Source: Candidatus Pacearchaeota archaeon (GTDB taxonomy: Archaea > Nanobdellota > Nanobdellia > Pacearchaeales > GW2011-AR1). Taken from it: a DNA stretch of 48,782 nt. Under the pieces are notes generated by a model. That model was not told the origin of the DNA, did no database searches, and saw nothing but the letters and a program-made list of their open reading frames with translations. Made by a program: the position numbers and the translations under genes. The stretch lies in NCBI GenBank assembly GCA_016181885.1, contig JACOYJ010000022.1:1-48782 (forward strand), given 5' to 3'. Below, in pieces: positions 17,853-26,175 of the stretch. Positions within the stretch are counted from its first letter, which is position 1. Every line of letters begins with the position of its first letter.

Positions 17853-18512
17853 ATGGCACAAGCAAAGAAAAAGCAAAAATTCTTCGACGTTGAAATCCCT
17901 TTAATAGGCAAAACAGCGCAATTATTTGCATACACATTAGAAGAAACTCATGGGAGGAATATTGTCTACGACCTGACAAGACTATTGAGGGGGAAAAATG
18001 CCATTCTTACGACAAAAGTCGAAGTCAATGGTGACAAAGCAATTGCTGTCCCAAAAGAATTCAGAATTCTTCCTTACTTCATGAAAAAAATGATTAGAAA
18101 GGGAACAAATTACGTCGAGGATTCTTTTTCAACACCCTGCAAAGATGCTGTATTGACGATAAAGCCTTTCTTAATTACAAGAAGAAAAGTTTCAAGAGCT
18201 GTTAGAAAAGCTCTGCGAATTAAGGCCAAAGAAGTTTTAATAGAATATGTTAAAAATAAGACAGCAAACGAATTATTCGATGAATTAGTTCAGAATAAGC
18301 TTCAAAGGCCTTTAAGCCTTAAATTGAAAAAGATTTATCCTCTTTCTTTATGTGAAATAAGAGTTTTCAGCGTTGCTAAATCTTTGGATAAAAAACAGGA
18401 AAAAGTAGAAAATCCAAAAGCTGTTGTTGAAAAAACAGAAGAAGTTAAGGAAGAAAAGTCAAAAAAGAAAGTGAAGAAGAAGGAAGAAAAAGAGGAAGAT
18501 GAAGAAAAATAA
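17853..18512 (+). CDS. rps3ae: 30S ribosomal protein S3Ae
   Basis: 219 residues matching archaeal S3Ae/S1e: FDVEIPLIGKTAQLFAYTLEE near the N-terminus and PFLITRRKVSRAVRKALR in the middle. The last ~45 residues are an almost pure Lys/Glu tail, longer than I would expect for the family. The start codon follows the conserved hairpin leader directly, suggesting translational control. Confidence 0.93.
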   Translation: MAQAKKKQKFFDVEIPLIGKTAQLFAYTLEETHGRNIVYDLTRLLRGKNAILTTKVEVNGDKAIAVPKEFRILPYFMKKMIRKGTNYVEDSFSTPCKDAVLTIKPFLITRRKVSRAVRKALRIKAKEVLIEYVKNKTANELFDELVQNKLQRPLSLKLKKIYPLSLCEIRVFSVAKSLDKKQEKVENPKAVVEKTEEVKEEKSKKKVKKKEEKEEDEEK

Positions 18513-18521
18513 ATTTGTGGT

Positions 18522-18923
18522 TTAATAAACTTTATAAATAATCCATTCTGCAGTTCCTGGAAGTTCTTTTCTAAAACCGCTTTCTCTAGGAATAACGGGA
18601 ACATTTACCCATGAATCCATCCATCCTAATTCAGTATTTATTAAATAATGTCCATAAGGGTATCTTTCATCAATGCCTATAAATATAATAGAGCCTTCTC
18701 TTGATATTAACTCATTTTTTCCATTAGCTCTTTCAAAAGAGTATCTTAATCCTCCATTTCTTAGTGCTTTTACAATAGAGTTATTATAATACCCTCTTTT
18801 TATGGCGTGCTCTGGATGAACAAAAAGTTTTTTAGCATTTTTATAAGAATCTGTTACTGCAAAAGCTACACATGCAATTGCACACCCCATGGGGTCTTCT
18901 TGGGTTACTGATTTAGATTTCAT
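18522..18923 (-). CDS. Peptidase C39-like cysteine protease domain protein
   Basis: 133-residue, single-domain soluble protein. TQEDPMGCAIACVAFA places Gln8 and Cys14 as in the oxyanion/nucleophile pair of C39 (bacteriocin-processing, papain-like) peptidases; His92 (YPYGHYLIN) and Asp103 (GWMDSW) complete a plausible triad. There is no transporter or signal peptide, unlike ABC-linked C39 proteases. Substrate unknown. It converges on rps3ae. Confidence 0.7.
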   Translation of the reverse strand: MKSKSVTQEDPMGCAIACVAFAVTDSYKNAKKLFVHPEHAIKRGYYNNSIVKALRNGGLRYSFERANGKNELISREGSIIFIGIDERYPYGHYLINTELGWMDSWVNVPVIPRESGFRKELPGTAEWIIYKVY

Positions 18924-18935
18924 ATTCTAATTAAA

Positions 18936-19026
18936 AGCCTGTGGAGAGAATTGAACTCCCGACCTACTGCTCTCTTATGAATTTATTCACTACAAGGCAG
19001 CCGCTCTACCACTGAGCTACACAGGC
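18936..19026 (-). tRNA. tRNA-Thr(TGT) with intron
   Basis: Acceptor GCCTGTG/CACAGGC with discriminator T, D-arm GCTCAGTGGTAGAGC, anticodon stem GCTGC/GCAGT around CTTGTA (anticodon TGT), T-arm GGGAGTTCAATTCTCTC. A 19-base intron (about 18972-18990) interrupts position 37/38; removing it leaves 72 nt with the usual CTTGTAAGCAG-TAGGTC arrangement. Confidence 0.92.
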
Positions 19027-19610
19027 ATTTACGAATTTTAAAGAAGAAAATTGCTTTTAAATTTATCCTTGTTGTAAAGTAAACCCGCAATCTCAGCATA
19101 AAAAATTACTCACTCCTATCGTCGTGTATTTTATTATTAATATTAATGGCAAATCTGCGAATGAAATGAGCAGTTATTGTAAAGGACATTGATATCCCAC
19201 AAAGATACAATCTATGAATAACATATTATTAAACCAATAATTACCTTTATCATTAATAAGAGAGGGGCGTCCAACCTAATATGTTTTTATCAATATTAAA
19301 TTTTTAGTTTTATTTGATAATTAAGGTAAATGTTTATCTGGGGAAATTGTTTCATCTTGCAACTTTATACTCTTTAAACTCCTTGCGATAATAATGATAA
19401 ATTAATTAAATTATGAAATGTTTTGTTATGAACTTGGCTTAACACTCGCTTAAATTGCGCTCATCCTGTTCGCAGATTTAATTAAGTTTTTTAATAAACT
19501 GACAAAGCCCCGCAAGCAAATATCTTAATAAAATCTCCTTTACATTTTTATTTTGAAAAATAACAACTCCGCGCCTAAACCTTTAAAACGCGCTTTTGTC
19601 TAAGCAATAA
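19027..19610. other. Intergenic region with decayed repeat copies
   Basis: No gene in 584 bases. It contains a repeat (19071-19174) also found at 42344-42446, and on the other strand a fragment (about 19451-19487, AAATTG...TGTTCGCAGATTT) matching the interior of the MITE-like family. It looks like a graveyard of such elements. A promoter for the next gene may lie near 19575. Confidence 0.6.
19071..19174 (+). repeat. Dispersed intergenic repeat, family 2, copy 1
   Basis: Starts GTTGTAAAGTAAACCCGC and is clearly similar over about 100 bases to 42344-42446. It ends in AATCTGCGAATGAAATGAG, which resembles the interior of the MITE-like family, so the two may be related. No target duplication found. 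Confidence 0.6.
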
Positions 19611-19802
19611 ATGTCAAAAACATTGATTAATATCCTGGAAGCAACCACTATATGCGCGATGGCTATTGCCCTCTTTTCTGGGGGATATTGTTTATATAAA
19701 AGAAATACAGACAACATTTTCTTTAAATATCTTATTCCAAGCTCTATAATTTTAACAGCTGCCTCTGGCTTAGCTTCAGAAACAATAAAAGAGATGGCAT
19801 GA
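19611..19802 (+). CDS. Small membrane protein, unknown function
   Basis: 63 residues with two hydrophobic segments (about 12-28 and 40-57) joined by a short basic loop (YKRNTDN). No family recognised. It lies 34 bases before the aminotransferase gene. Short and without homologues I can name, so moderate confidence. Confidence 0.5.
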   Translation: MSKTLINILEATTICAMAIALFSGGYCLYKRNTDNIFFKYLIPSSIILTAASGLASETIKEMA

Positions 19803-19836
19803 AAAAATTTTAAAAGCCGCCTTGTCTTAAAAAATT

Positions 19837-21039
19837 ATGAATCCGGAAAAGAGGTTTCATCATTCTTTTACAAATATAGGGCTTTCAAAAATAGTCGAAG
19901 TAAGCGAGAGAGCGAGGCTTCTTGCGCCAGAATACGAGCAAAAAACAGGTCAGCCATTTATATATTTCCAGAGAGGGGAGTCTAACTTAATTGTTCCTGA
20001 ATACATCAAAGAATCAATTATGCTGGCTTTATCAAGCAACAGAACAAAATACCCAAAATCCGGCGGAGAGCCGGAATTTAAAGACTCTATAATAGACTAT
20101 TGCGCAGAATCTGGAGTAAATTTAGAAAGGGACAATATTGTAGCAACCTACGGAGGCCAAGAAGGGCTCCAGTTGGCATTCTCTTTATTTAGAGGCTCGC
20201 GGGCAGCCGGATTTGCGCCATGCTGGAGCGCCATGCTTGATAATATCTTCCCTTACTGTGAGATAAACTTTTCTCCAATAAATTTTTATGAAAAAAACGA
20301 AAAGTTTGCATTTAATAAAGGAAAATTAGAAGAAGAAATAAAAAAAGCTGATTTGTTTTATCTCAACAATCCGCACAACCCAACTGGAAAAGTCTTCTCA
20401 AGAGATGAGCTGGAGACAATAAATGATTTATGCATAAAGCATGATGTTCTTGTAATTTCCGATGAGCCATACAAAGATATAATTTTTGACGGAAAAAAAC
20501 ATATCAGCTTTGCTGAGCTGGAAAACCCAAATGCGGTAAGTGTTTACACATTTTCAAAATCATTCGCTTCAACAGGCTTGAGAATTGGATATACAATAAG
20601 CAAAAACAAAGATATCATAAAAGCAATGACTCTTGGGAACTATACTCAAACAGCGGCGGTTGTTACCCCGTTTCAAATAGCATTTTCCAAAGTCTTGAGA
20701 GAAAAAGAAAAAACCAAATCATGGCTTGAAGAATTAGCGCAAGAATATGGGCAGAGAAGAAACGTTCTTTACGAAGAGCTAAAATTCCTGTCTGCGCCAA
20801 AGCCAGAGGGGGCATTTTATTTTTTTCCTAATCTAAAGGATTTTGCGGGAAATATTAAAAATCCGGATAAATTTTTTCTGGAGTTGTTTCTCAGCAATGG
20901 AATAGCAATAGTTCCTGGAACAGCTTTTGGAAAAGACTACAATTCAAGCATAAGGATTTCTTTTTCTGAAACAAACAAAGAGCTTATTAAAATCGGCGCT
21001 GGAAGAATGAAAAAACTCCTGGAGGAAAGAAGAGAATGA
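19837..21039 (+). CDS. PLP-dependent aminotransferase, class I/II (aspartate aminotransferase-like)
   Basis: 400 residues of fold type I aminotransferase. The pyridine-ring loop region YGGQEGLQ, Asn178 in NNPHNPTGK, SDEPYKDI (cofactor Asp region), Lys241 in TFSKSFASTGLRIGY (Schiff-base lysine) and the carboxylate-binding Arg region SSIRISFS are all present. Substrate cannot be told from sequence. Its stop overlaps the next start (ATGA), coupling it to a hotdog thioesterase. PLP itself is made by PdxST in this window. Confidence 0.92.
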   Translation: MNPEKRFHHSFTNIGLSKIVEVSERARLLAPEYEQKTGQPFIYFQRGESNLIVPEYIKESIMLALSSNRTKYPKSGGEPEFKDSIIDYCAESGVNLERDNIVATYGGQEGLQLAFSLFRGSRAAGFAPCWSAMLDNIFPYCEINFSPINFYEKNEKFAFNKGKLEEEIKKADLFYLNNPHNPTGKVFSRDELETINDLCIKHDVLVISDEPYKDIIFDGKKHISFAELENPNAVSVYTFSKSFASTGLRIGYTISKNKDIIKAMTLGNYTQTAAVVTPFQIAFSKVLREKEKTKSWLEELAQEYGQRRNVLYEELKFLSAPKPEGAFYFFPNLKDFAGNIKNPDKFFLELFLSNGIAIVPGTAFGKDYNSSIRISFSETNKELIKIGAGRMKKLLEERRE

Positions 21040-21449
21040 TAACTCTGACCAATAAGATAATAGTTCCTGCAATAGATATTGACAGCTACGACCATGTTAA
21101 CTTCAGCAATTATCTTAGATATTACCAAACCGGCCATCAGACATTGTTCAGGGAATGCCTGGGGTTAAGTTACAGAACATTGGAAGATACATACAAAATA
21201 AGGGCTGTAATAAGGCACGCCGAAATAAATTTTATAAGAGAATTATTCGCCGGAGATGAAATCACAATAAATACAATTGTCAGCAGATTAGGAAACAGCA
21301 GCATGACTAAAAAGCAGTCAATAGACAGGGGGGAAACAAGAATGTCTGAAGCTGAATTTGTTACTGTATTCACAGACTTAAATAAGAAACCAATAAGAAT
21401 TCCAGACTGGATTAGGGCAAGAATAAATAATTTCTTCAAAATCGAATAA
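21036..21449 (+). CDS. Acyl-CoA thioesterase, 4HBT/YbgC-like hotdog fold
   Basis: 137 residues with the hotdog signature IDIDSYDHVNFSNYLRYYQ, where Asp19 matches the catalytic acid of YbgC/FadM-type thioesterases. Overlaps the aminotransferase by 4 bases. A second protein of this type is encoded at 35091-35525. Natural substrate unknown. Confidence 0.87.
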   Translation: MITLTNKIIVPAIDIDSYDHVNFSNYLRYYQTGHQTLFRECLGLSYRTLEDTYKIRAVIRHAEINFIRELFAGDEITINTIVSRLGNSSMTKKQSIDRGETRMSEAEFVTVFTDLNKKPIRIPDWIRARINNFFKIE

Positions 21450-21504
21450 TTTATATACTGATTGATTTCTCCTAGTAAAATGACTGGAGTAATAACAAAC
21501 TAAA

Positions 21505-21894
21505 ATGAAATTAATAAAACTCCTATGTGGGAAAAGAAAAGAAATTTCACCGGAAGAGTTGGCAAAAGAAGCAGAAGAACAAAGAGAAAATATGGAAAAT
21601 AGAGAATTGTATTATTTAGCCAGAGATGCAAGAGGCCCTTTTAAAAGTAGAATAGGCCGTACAAGCCATATAGATATATATGAAAACCCAAAAATGATTG
21701 ACGGAAAACGATATGTGCTAACTCATGAAGTCTTGCCAAATGAAGAGGGAGTTACAGACATGGTTTATTTTCAAGGAAGCGATTTTAAAGTAGTAATGAG
21801 TGTTTTTAGTGAAGGCTCAGTTTATATTTCACACTGCGTGGGCAATAAAACAACAAAAGAACTGAAGAAGTTGCTTCAGGAAATGGGAAAGTAA
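21505..21894 (+). CDS. Hypothetical protein
   Basis: 129 residues, no signal peptide or membrane segment. The N-terminus is Glu-rich and probably helical (SPEELAKEAEEQRENMENRE); the rest alternates in a way that suggests beta strands. No family recognised. It lies 5 bases before the next gene and is probably cotranscribed with it. Confidence 0.65.
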   Translation: MKLIKLLCGKRKEISPEELAKEAEEQRENMENRELYYLARDARGPFKSRIGRTSHIDIYENPKMIDGKRYVLTHEVLPNEEGVTDMVYFQGSDFKVVMSVFSEGSVYISHCVGNKTTKELKKLLQEMGK

Positions 21895-21899
21895 ATAAA

Positions 21900-22430
21900 A
21901 TGACGCGAGATTTATCTTTAATAACGCAACCCTATAGCGAAGTTTTAGGTATACTTAGAATGATTTGCGAAATTGATAATTCTAGATTCAATTATTGGTT
22001 TTCTGACAAAAAGGATGATGCCACAGCACTCTCAGAAACATTGAAAAGAGATTTAGAAGAATATAATCCCCAAGAGCTTTATTTATCCGGAAAACCAGCC
22101 AGCACTCCTGGTTATTGCAAAGACCCATGGGAGAACGAAATTATTCCGTGTGCAAACAGACTAAGCGAATCAGAAATAGAAAAAGCAGTAATTATGTTAA
22201 GTACAGAAAAAATTCCTAAAGGTAATGAATTTATGTTCTTAAAGGAATTAGTAAGGGGAATAGATGAATATATAGAAAAGGCAGGAAGCAATAGAAGATA
22301 TTCCCGTATATTAATAACACCTCAAAATTATTTGCAGATATTTTATGATAATAACGAAGGAACAATGCCAAATTGGGGTGGATTTAAGGGCAGACAAGAT
22401 GGAATATTGGTTTTGGATAGAAATAAATAA
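21900..22430 (+). CDS. Hypothetical protein
   Basis: 176 residues, soluble. Contains GNEFMFLKELVRGIDEYIEK and YFPLQ-free, mostly helical sequence; two cysteines (in GYCKDP and IPCANR) might pair or bind a metal. No family recognised. Cotranscribed with the preceding gene by spacing. Confidence 0.65.
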   Translation: MTRDLSLITQPYSEVLGILRMICEIDNSRFNYWFSDKKDDATALSETLKRDLEEYNPQELYLSGKPASTPGYCKDPWENEIIPCANRLSESEIEKAVIMLSTEKIPKGNEFMFLKELVRGIDEYIEKAGSNRRYSRILITPQNYLQIFYDNNEGTMPNWGGFKGRQDGILVLDRNK

Positions 22431-22516
22431 CAAGATAATTTTATTCATAGTTAAAGCCATCAAATCAAAAATAACAACTCCGAAATATTTAAAAACCACT
22501 TTAATAATTGAATTAA

Positions 22517-22906
22517 ATGACAGCTCAAATTTCAGGTATAAAAGGTCTTATTGGGGCAGTAGAAAAAATTGTCTTAACAGATGAAATAAAGCCACGAGTT
22601 AAAATTTTATTTGCAGAAACTCCGACATCTGGTAGATATCAGCATTTAATAATAGATTTTAAGGAATTTTTAAATAACGAACTCAATGATAATTTTGATG
22701 AAAGAATAATAGCGGAATTAGGCCAAAGGGGGATTCATGGTCTGCCTGAAGTGCAATTCAGAAGAAGCGGACAGCCAAGTTATGATGGGTTTTTGATGCG
22801 AGGTACTTTTCCTAATGCTGTTGAAATTCAGCCATTATCTATCGGTGATTCTAAGGCAATATCTTCGTACACTCAACATTTAAAGCAAGAGCTTGATATT
22901 CCTTAA
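22517..22906 (+). CDS. Hypothetical protein
   Basis: 129 residues, soluble, with no domain I can name. TATA-like ATATTTAAAA at about 22486 suggests its own promoter and a very short leader. Codon use and length resemble the two upstream unknown genes, with which it may form a lineage-specific group. Confidence 0.65.
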   Translation: MTAQISGIKGLIGAVEKIVLTDEIKPRVKILFAETPTSGRYQHLIIDFKEFLNNELNDNFDERIIAELGQRGIHGLPEVQFRRSGQPSYDGFLMRGTFPNAVEIQPLSIGDSKAISSYTQHLKQELDIP

Positions 22907-23122
22907 CAAAATAAATATCGCCACATTTTTTTATTTTCAGTTAAGTATATCGCAAATTATTAATTTTTTAATAACTTGAACTCGCTTTGATTAGATTATC
23001 TCAGCTTAAAACAATTTCTCGCATTAATGCCGTTTTTGTGTGAAGAAATCTGCTGAATGAAATCTCGGAACAAACTCCAATATTTACTCACACTCAATCT
23101 TTTGATTGGAAAATGACGTCGC

Positions 23123-23671
23123 TTACTCCACCATAACGGCTTTTCCATCATCAATTAAAATCTTCACGATTTCTCTTGGCAGATTTGCAATATCTCCCTT
23201 GTGGAATGGCCCCATTCTCTCGCCGTCAATATTCATAAATTCTGTAACGTCTTCCTTAAAACTGACCATTTCATTTCTTGCCTCTTCTTTGACTCCGTTC
23301 AAGCCGCCATCAAGTTTTTGGTCAGCGGCTTCTATGCATTCCATCATGTCCTCAAATAGCTCTTTTTCCAGTTTAAGCATATTCTCAAAATCCTGCTTGG
23401 AAATCCCGGTCTCTGAAGCAATTAAAACCAAATCAAGAATTTTCTTCCTTCTTCTTAAAATAAGCTCTTTAAAAAGGGTTATCGCGTTTTCAAGCTGTTT
23501 CTTGGTTTTAATTATAACATCGGAAAACTCGTCAGCATCTTTAGAAGCCATCGCCTTTTTATCTTTAAGATAAGAAGAAACTTCATCAATGAAATTTTTT
23601 GGAATTGGCTGCAACTGGTCAGAATATCTTTCTTTTCTAGCTGCTTCGTATATATCGTTATATGTTATCAT
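23123..23671 (-). CDS. gins51: GINS complex subunit (Gins51-type)
   Basis: 182 residues. TYNDIYEAARKERYSDQLQP at the start and a helical A-domain up to about 130 are followed by a small C-terminal B-domain (about 140-180, FMNIDGERMGPFHKGDIANLP), the A-B order of archaeal Gins51. GINS joins MCM and a RecJ/Cdc45-like protein in the replicative helicase. Its ATG overlaps the stop of the exonuclease gene upstream (ATGA), pairing it with a possible replication or repair nuclease. Confidence 0.87.
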   Translation of the reverse strand: MITYNDIYEAARKERYSDQLQPIPKNFIDEVSSYLKDKKAMASKDADEFSDVIIKTKKQLENAITLFKELILRRRKKILDLVLIASETGISKQDFENMLKLEKELFEDMMECIEAADQKLDGGLNGVKEEARNEMVSFKEDVTEFMNIDGERMGPFHKGDIANLPREIVKILIDDGKAVMVE

Positions 23672-24318
23672 TTTCTTAAATAATCTGGAGCAGGAAAACC
23701 TTTAAATTCTTCCAATAAATTTTTTTCATACATTAATCTTGAAAAGCATTCTGCAGTTAATTTAGCATCTTCAAGAGCGTTATGAGGCGTTCCTTCTTTG
23801 CTGACTCCCAACACTCCTATCAGCTTCTTTCTTTCTGTGCTAATCCCACAAAATCTCACAATTTCAGAAAGGCTCATATTACTCCTTCCATCTTCTCTTA
23901 ACGAATAATCTCCATCAATCTCCCTATGCCTAAATTGTGCAACCGTATGCAAGTCAAAAGACCTTATTCCTGCAGATCCTTTAAACAAATCCATTAATCC
24001 ATATCTCAAACACTTATTCTGGAGAAAAATTAAATCAAATCCTATATTATGACCAACGCAGATATTATTACTTAAACCGCCACACCACTCAAGATAATTA
24101 ATTATTAACTGCTTCTGGGATTGTTTGTCTTTACTCCTTAAATCAGCTTCGGTCTTTCCCGTAAGCCCAAGAGCTTCAGGCATTATTTCGTCTTCATCAT
24201 CTATTCTAGATTCCTGTAAAAACTGGTTGCTCGGATTCTCAAACTCCAAAGCCCCTATCTGCCAAATGCCATTTCTACCAGTATCCAAGCCGCTTGTCTC
24301 TATATCTAAAACCATCAT
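23668..24318 (-). CDS. DnaQ-like 3'-5' exonuclease (DEDDh)
   Basis: 216 residues with all three exonuclease motifs: Exo I LDIETSGLD (Asp5, Glu7), Exo II HNIGFDLIFL, and Exo III HNALEDAKLTAE carrying the His and Asp of the DEDDh type. The domain stands alone, without a polymerase. It overlaps the GINS gene by 4 bases, so a role in replication or repair is likely by context (inference). Confidence 0.9.
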   Translation of the reverse strand: MMVLDIETSGLDTGRNGIWQIGALEFENPSNQFLQESRIDDEDEIMPEALGLTGKTEADLRSKDKQSQKQLIINYLEWCGGLSNNICVGHNIGFDLIFLQNKCLRYGLMDLFKGSAGIRSFDLHTVAQFRHREIDGDYSLREDGRSNMSLSEIVRFCGISTERKKLIGVLGVSKEGTPHNALEDAKLTAECFSRLMYEKNLLEEFKGFPAPDYLRK

Positions 24319-24369
24319 ACCCCTAACAAAAACCCCTTATTTTTAATGATTGCTGTGATAAAAAATAGG

Positions 24370-24789
24370 CTAATTGCGCTCCAAAAGATTCTGTTTCCAT
24401 GCTGGCCATGAAGCAACTATTTCTGAGGCTAGTTCTAAATGCTCTTCAAATCGTTTTCTTTTATTTGCTCCATTTAAGGTAAGGGTACATTTGAATCCAG
24501 CTCTCTCAATTTCTCTGGCACATTGTTCAGCTTTTATAACAATTCCTGGATTCATTCTTTCTCGACGCGGAGAATTCAAAAACTCTCCCCTATCAACAAC
24601 TAAACTCCTCCCACCAGCTTCAAAAACTAAATCGTAACTAAATGTATCATATCCTGTCGCATAAGTATCAACCCTAATATCCAAGGAAGCTACCCCTGCT
24701 TTCTTTAAATCCTCACAGAAAAAATCTATTGGACTTCTTATATTATTCTCCATTCCATAAAGTCCATAATTTAAACTTGATAAATCCAT
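24370..24789 (-). CDS. Hypothetical protein
   Basis: 139 residues from ATG 24789; a TTG five codons upstream is the alternative. AT-rich TTTTTTAAAC about 25 bases upstream favours the ATG with a leaderless mRNA. Soluble, alpha/beta-looking, with a basic segment NSPRRERMNPG and a Trp-rich end. No family recognised. Confidence 0.6.
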   Translation of the reverse strand: MDLSSLNYGLYGMENNIRSPIDFFCEDLKKAGVASLDIRVDTYATGYDTFSYDLVFEAGGRSLVVDRGEFLNSPRRERMNPGIVIKAEQCAREIERAGFKCTLTLNGANKRKRFEEHLELASEIVASWPAWKQNLLERN

Positions 24790-24843
24790 TTTTATAAGGA
24801 ACAATCATTTGTTTAAAAAATAATCTATACTCTAATATAACAA

Positions 24844-26082
24844 TCACCTCGCAAACCCAACCTTCTTCAAAAAATCCCTTCCTTCAATTCTTCCTAAACT
24901 GCCTTTTCTGCATTCGCTTTCGCTGAATTTTTTTTCTTTTGGAATTGAATTATTATAAACCAAAACTGGAACAGGGTCATCAGAATGGCTCTTCAGTTTG
25001 CATGGCGTCGAGTGGTCTGCGGTAACGACAACTTTAACCTCATTTTTCTGAACAAACTCCCTCAAAAAAGCAAAAAGGGTTTTGTCAATATGTTCAAGCA
25101 TGGCTTTTTTTTCCAATGGTTTATTGTCATGCCCTGGCAAATCAACTTCTTTTAAATGAACATAAAAATAATCAAAATCTTTGTGTTTCTTTTTAATAAT
25201 ACTTACTACAAACTCGCATGCTTTCTTTAATCCTTCCCAAAGATTTTCATAAGAATCATTTCCCTTAAGTTTTGGATATTCAAACGAAAAAACACTCATC
25301 CCGCTAAGTTTTGAGAACCCTATTTCCAGAGGCATATAATTAATCGAAGCCCATTTTTTATACTGCTTCAATTTAGGAAGTTCAACGCCAGCGCCTCTTA
25401 GAATCATATAATTAGCCGGCAAAAATCCTTTCTTTCTTCTTTCTTGATTAATAGGATGGTCGTTCAAGACTCCATGCGTTTTTTTTACAAACTCATTTAG
25501 CAAGTTAATTGTGTAAATAGTATTATCCTCGTCATCAAGTGCCTTGAAGTTCTTTGCCTTCGGCAAATTCTCGGGCTTTCCTTGAGGAGCAGCATCATTT
25601 CCAGCAATATTATCAGAAAAACCGCCTCTAAAAACTAAAACTCCTCTATGCTGAATCGTCGGCACAAACTCAAATTTTACAGGCATTTGAATTTTATTGA
25701 TTGCCTTTGCCAGAACTTGAGCTTCATCATTAGTAAGGTTCCTGCCAACTCTTCTGTCAACAAAATTTCCTTCTTTCAAAGAATCAATGGTCGCGAAATT
25801 AACTCTAAGCGCCAAATCTCCTCTCATTAATTTCACGCCAGCTCCTGCCGCTTCTAACTGCCCCCTTGTGCTGTCAATAAGTTCATTTCCAAAAATGCAG
25901 ACTATTGCCTGGTCTGATTCAGGAACGTATCCCTGCTTGACAGAATACATATATCCCAATTCTCCGCGGGCAGCAAAAAAATCTAAATTGGGTGTATCTG
26001 CCGCTTCCAATGGCGTTTTATTCCCAAGTTGCTTGTTGGGCAAATCCCCCATGCCATCAATGATTACGAGAACACCTTTCAT
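24844..26082 (-). CDS. apgM: 2,3-bisphosphoglycerate-independent phosphoglycerate mutase, archaeal type
   Basis: 412 residues of the alkaline-phosphatase superfamily. IIDGMGD (Asp9, metal), VPESDQAI with Ser56 as the probable phospho-acceptor, and ADHSTPCKLKSHSDDPVPVL (metal site) match archaeal ApgM. It interconverts 3- and 2-phosphoglycerate in glycolysis/gluconeogenesis in the cytoplasm. Full length. Confidence 0.93.
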   Translation of the reverse strand: MKGVLVIIDGMGDLPNKQLGNKTPLEAADTPNLDFFAARGELGYMYSVKQGYVPESDQAIVCIFGNELIDSTRGQLEAAGAGVKLMRGDLALRVNFATIDSLKEGNFVDRRVGRNLTNDEAQVLAKAINKIQMPVKFEFVPTIQHRGVLVFRGGFSDNIAGNDAAPQGKPENLPKAKNFKALDDEDNTIYTINLLNEFVKKTHGVLNDHPINQERRKKGFLPANYMILRGAGVELPKLKQYKKWASINYMPLEIGFSKLSGMSVFSFEYPKLKGNDSYENLWEGLKKACEFVVSIIKKKHKDFDYFYVHLKEVDLPGHDNKPLEKKAMLEHIDKTLFAFLREFVQKNEVKVVVTADHSTPCKLKSHSDDPVPVLVYNNSIPKEKKFSESECRKGSLGRIEGRDFLKKVGFAR

Positions 26083-26175
26083 TTAAACTCAAAATCCCTG
26101 AGCTTTATAAAAATTTATATCTCTTTCAGAGAGACATAAGAAAAAGAAAAAAGAAAAAAAGTGGTAAATGATAGT

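Noticed and set aside
22907-23122. Possible third copy of the dispersed repeat in the gap before gins51
   Set aside because: Only a short resemblance (AAATCTGCTGAATGAAATC) with no matching ends; below what I can support.
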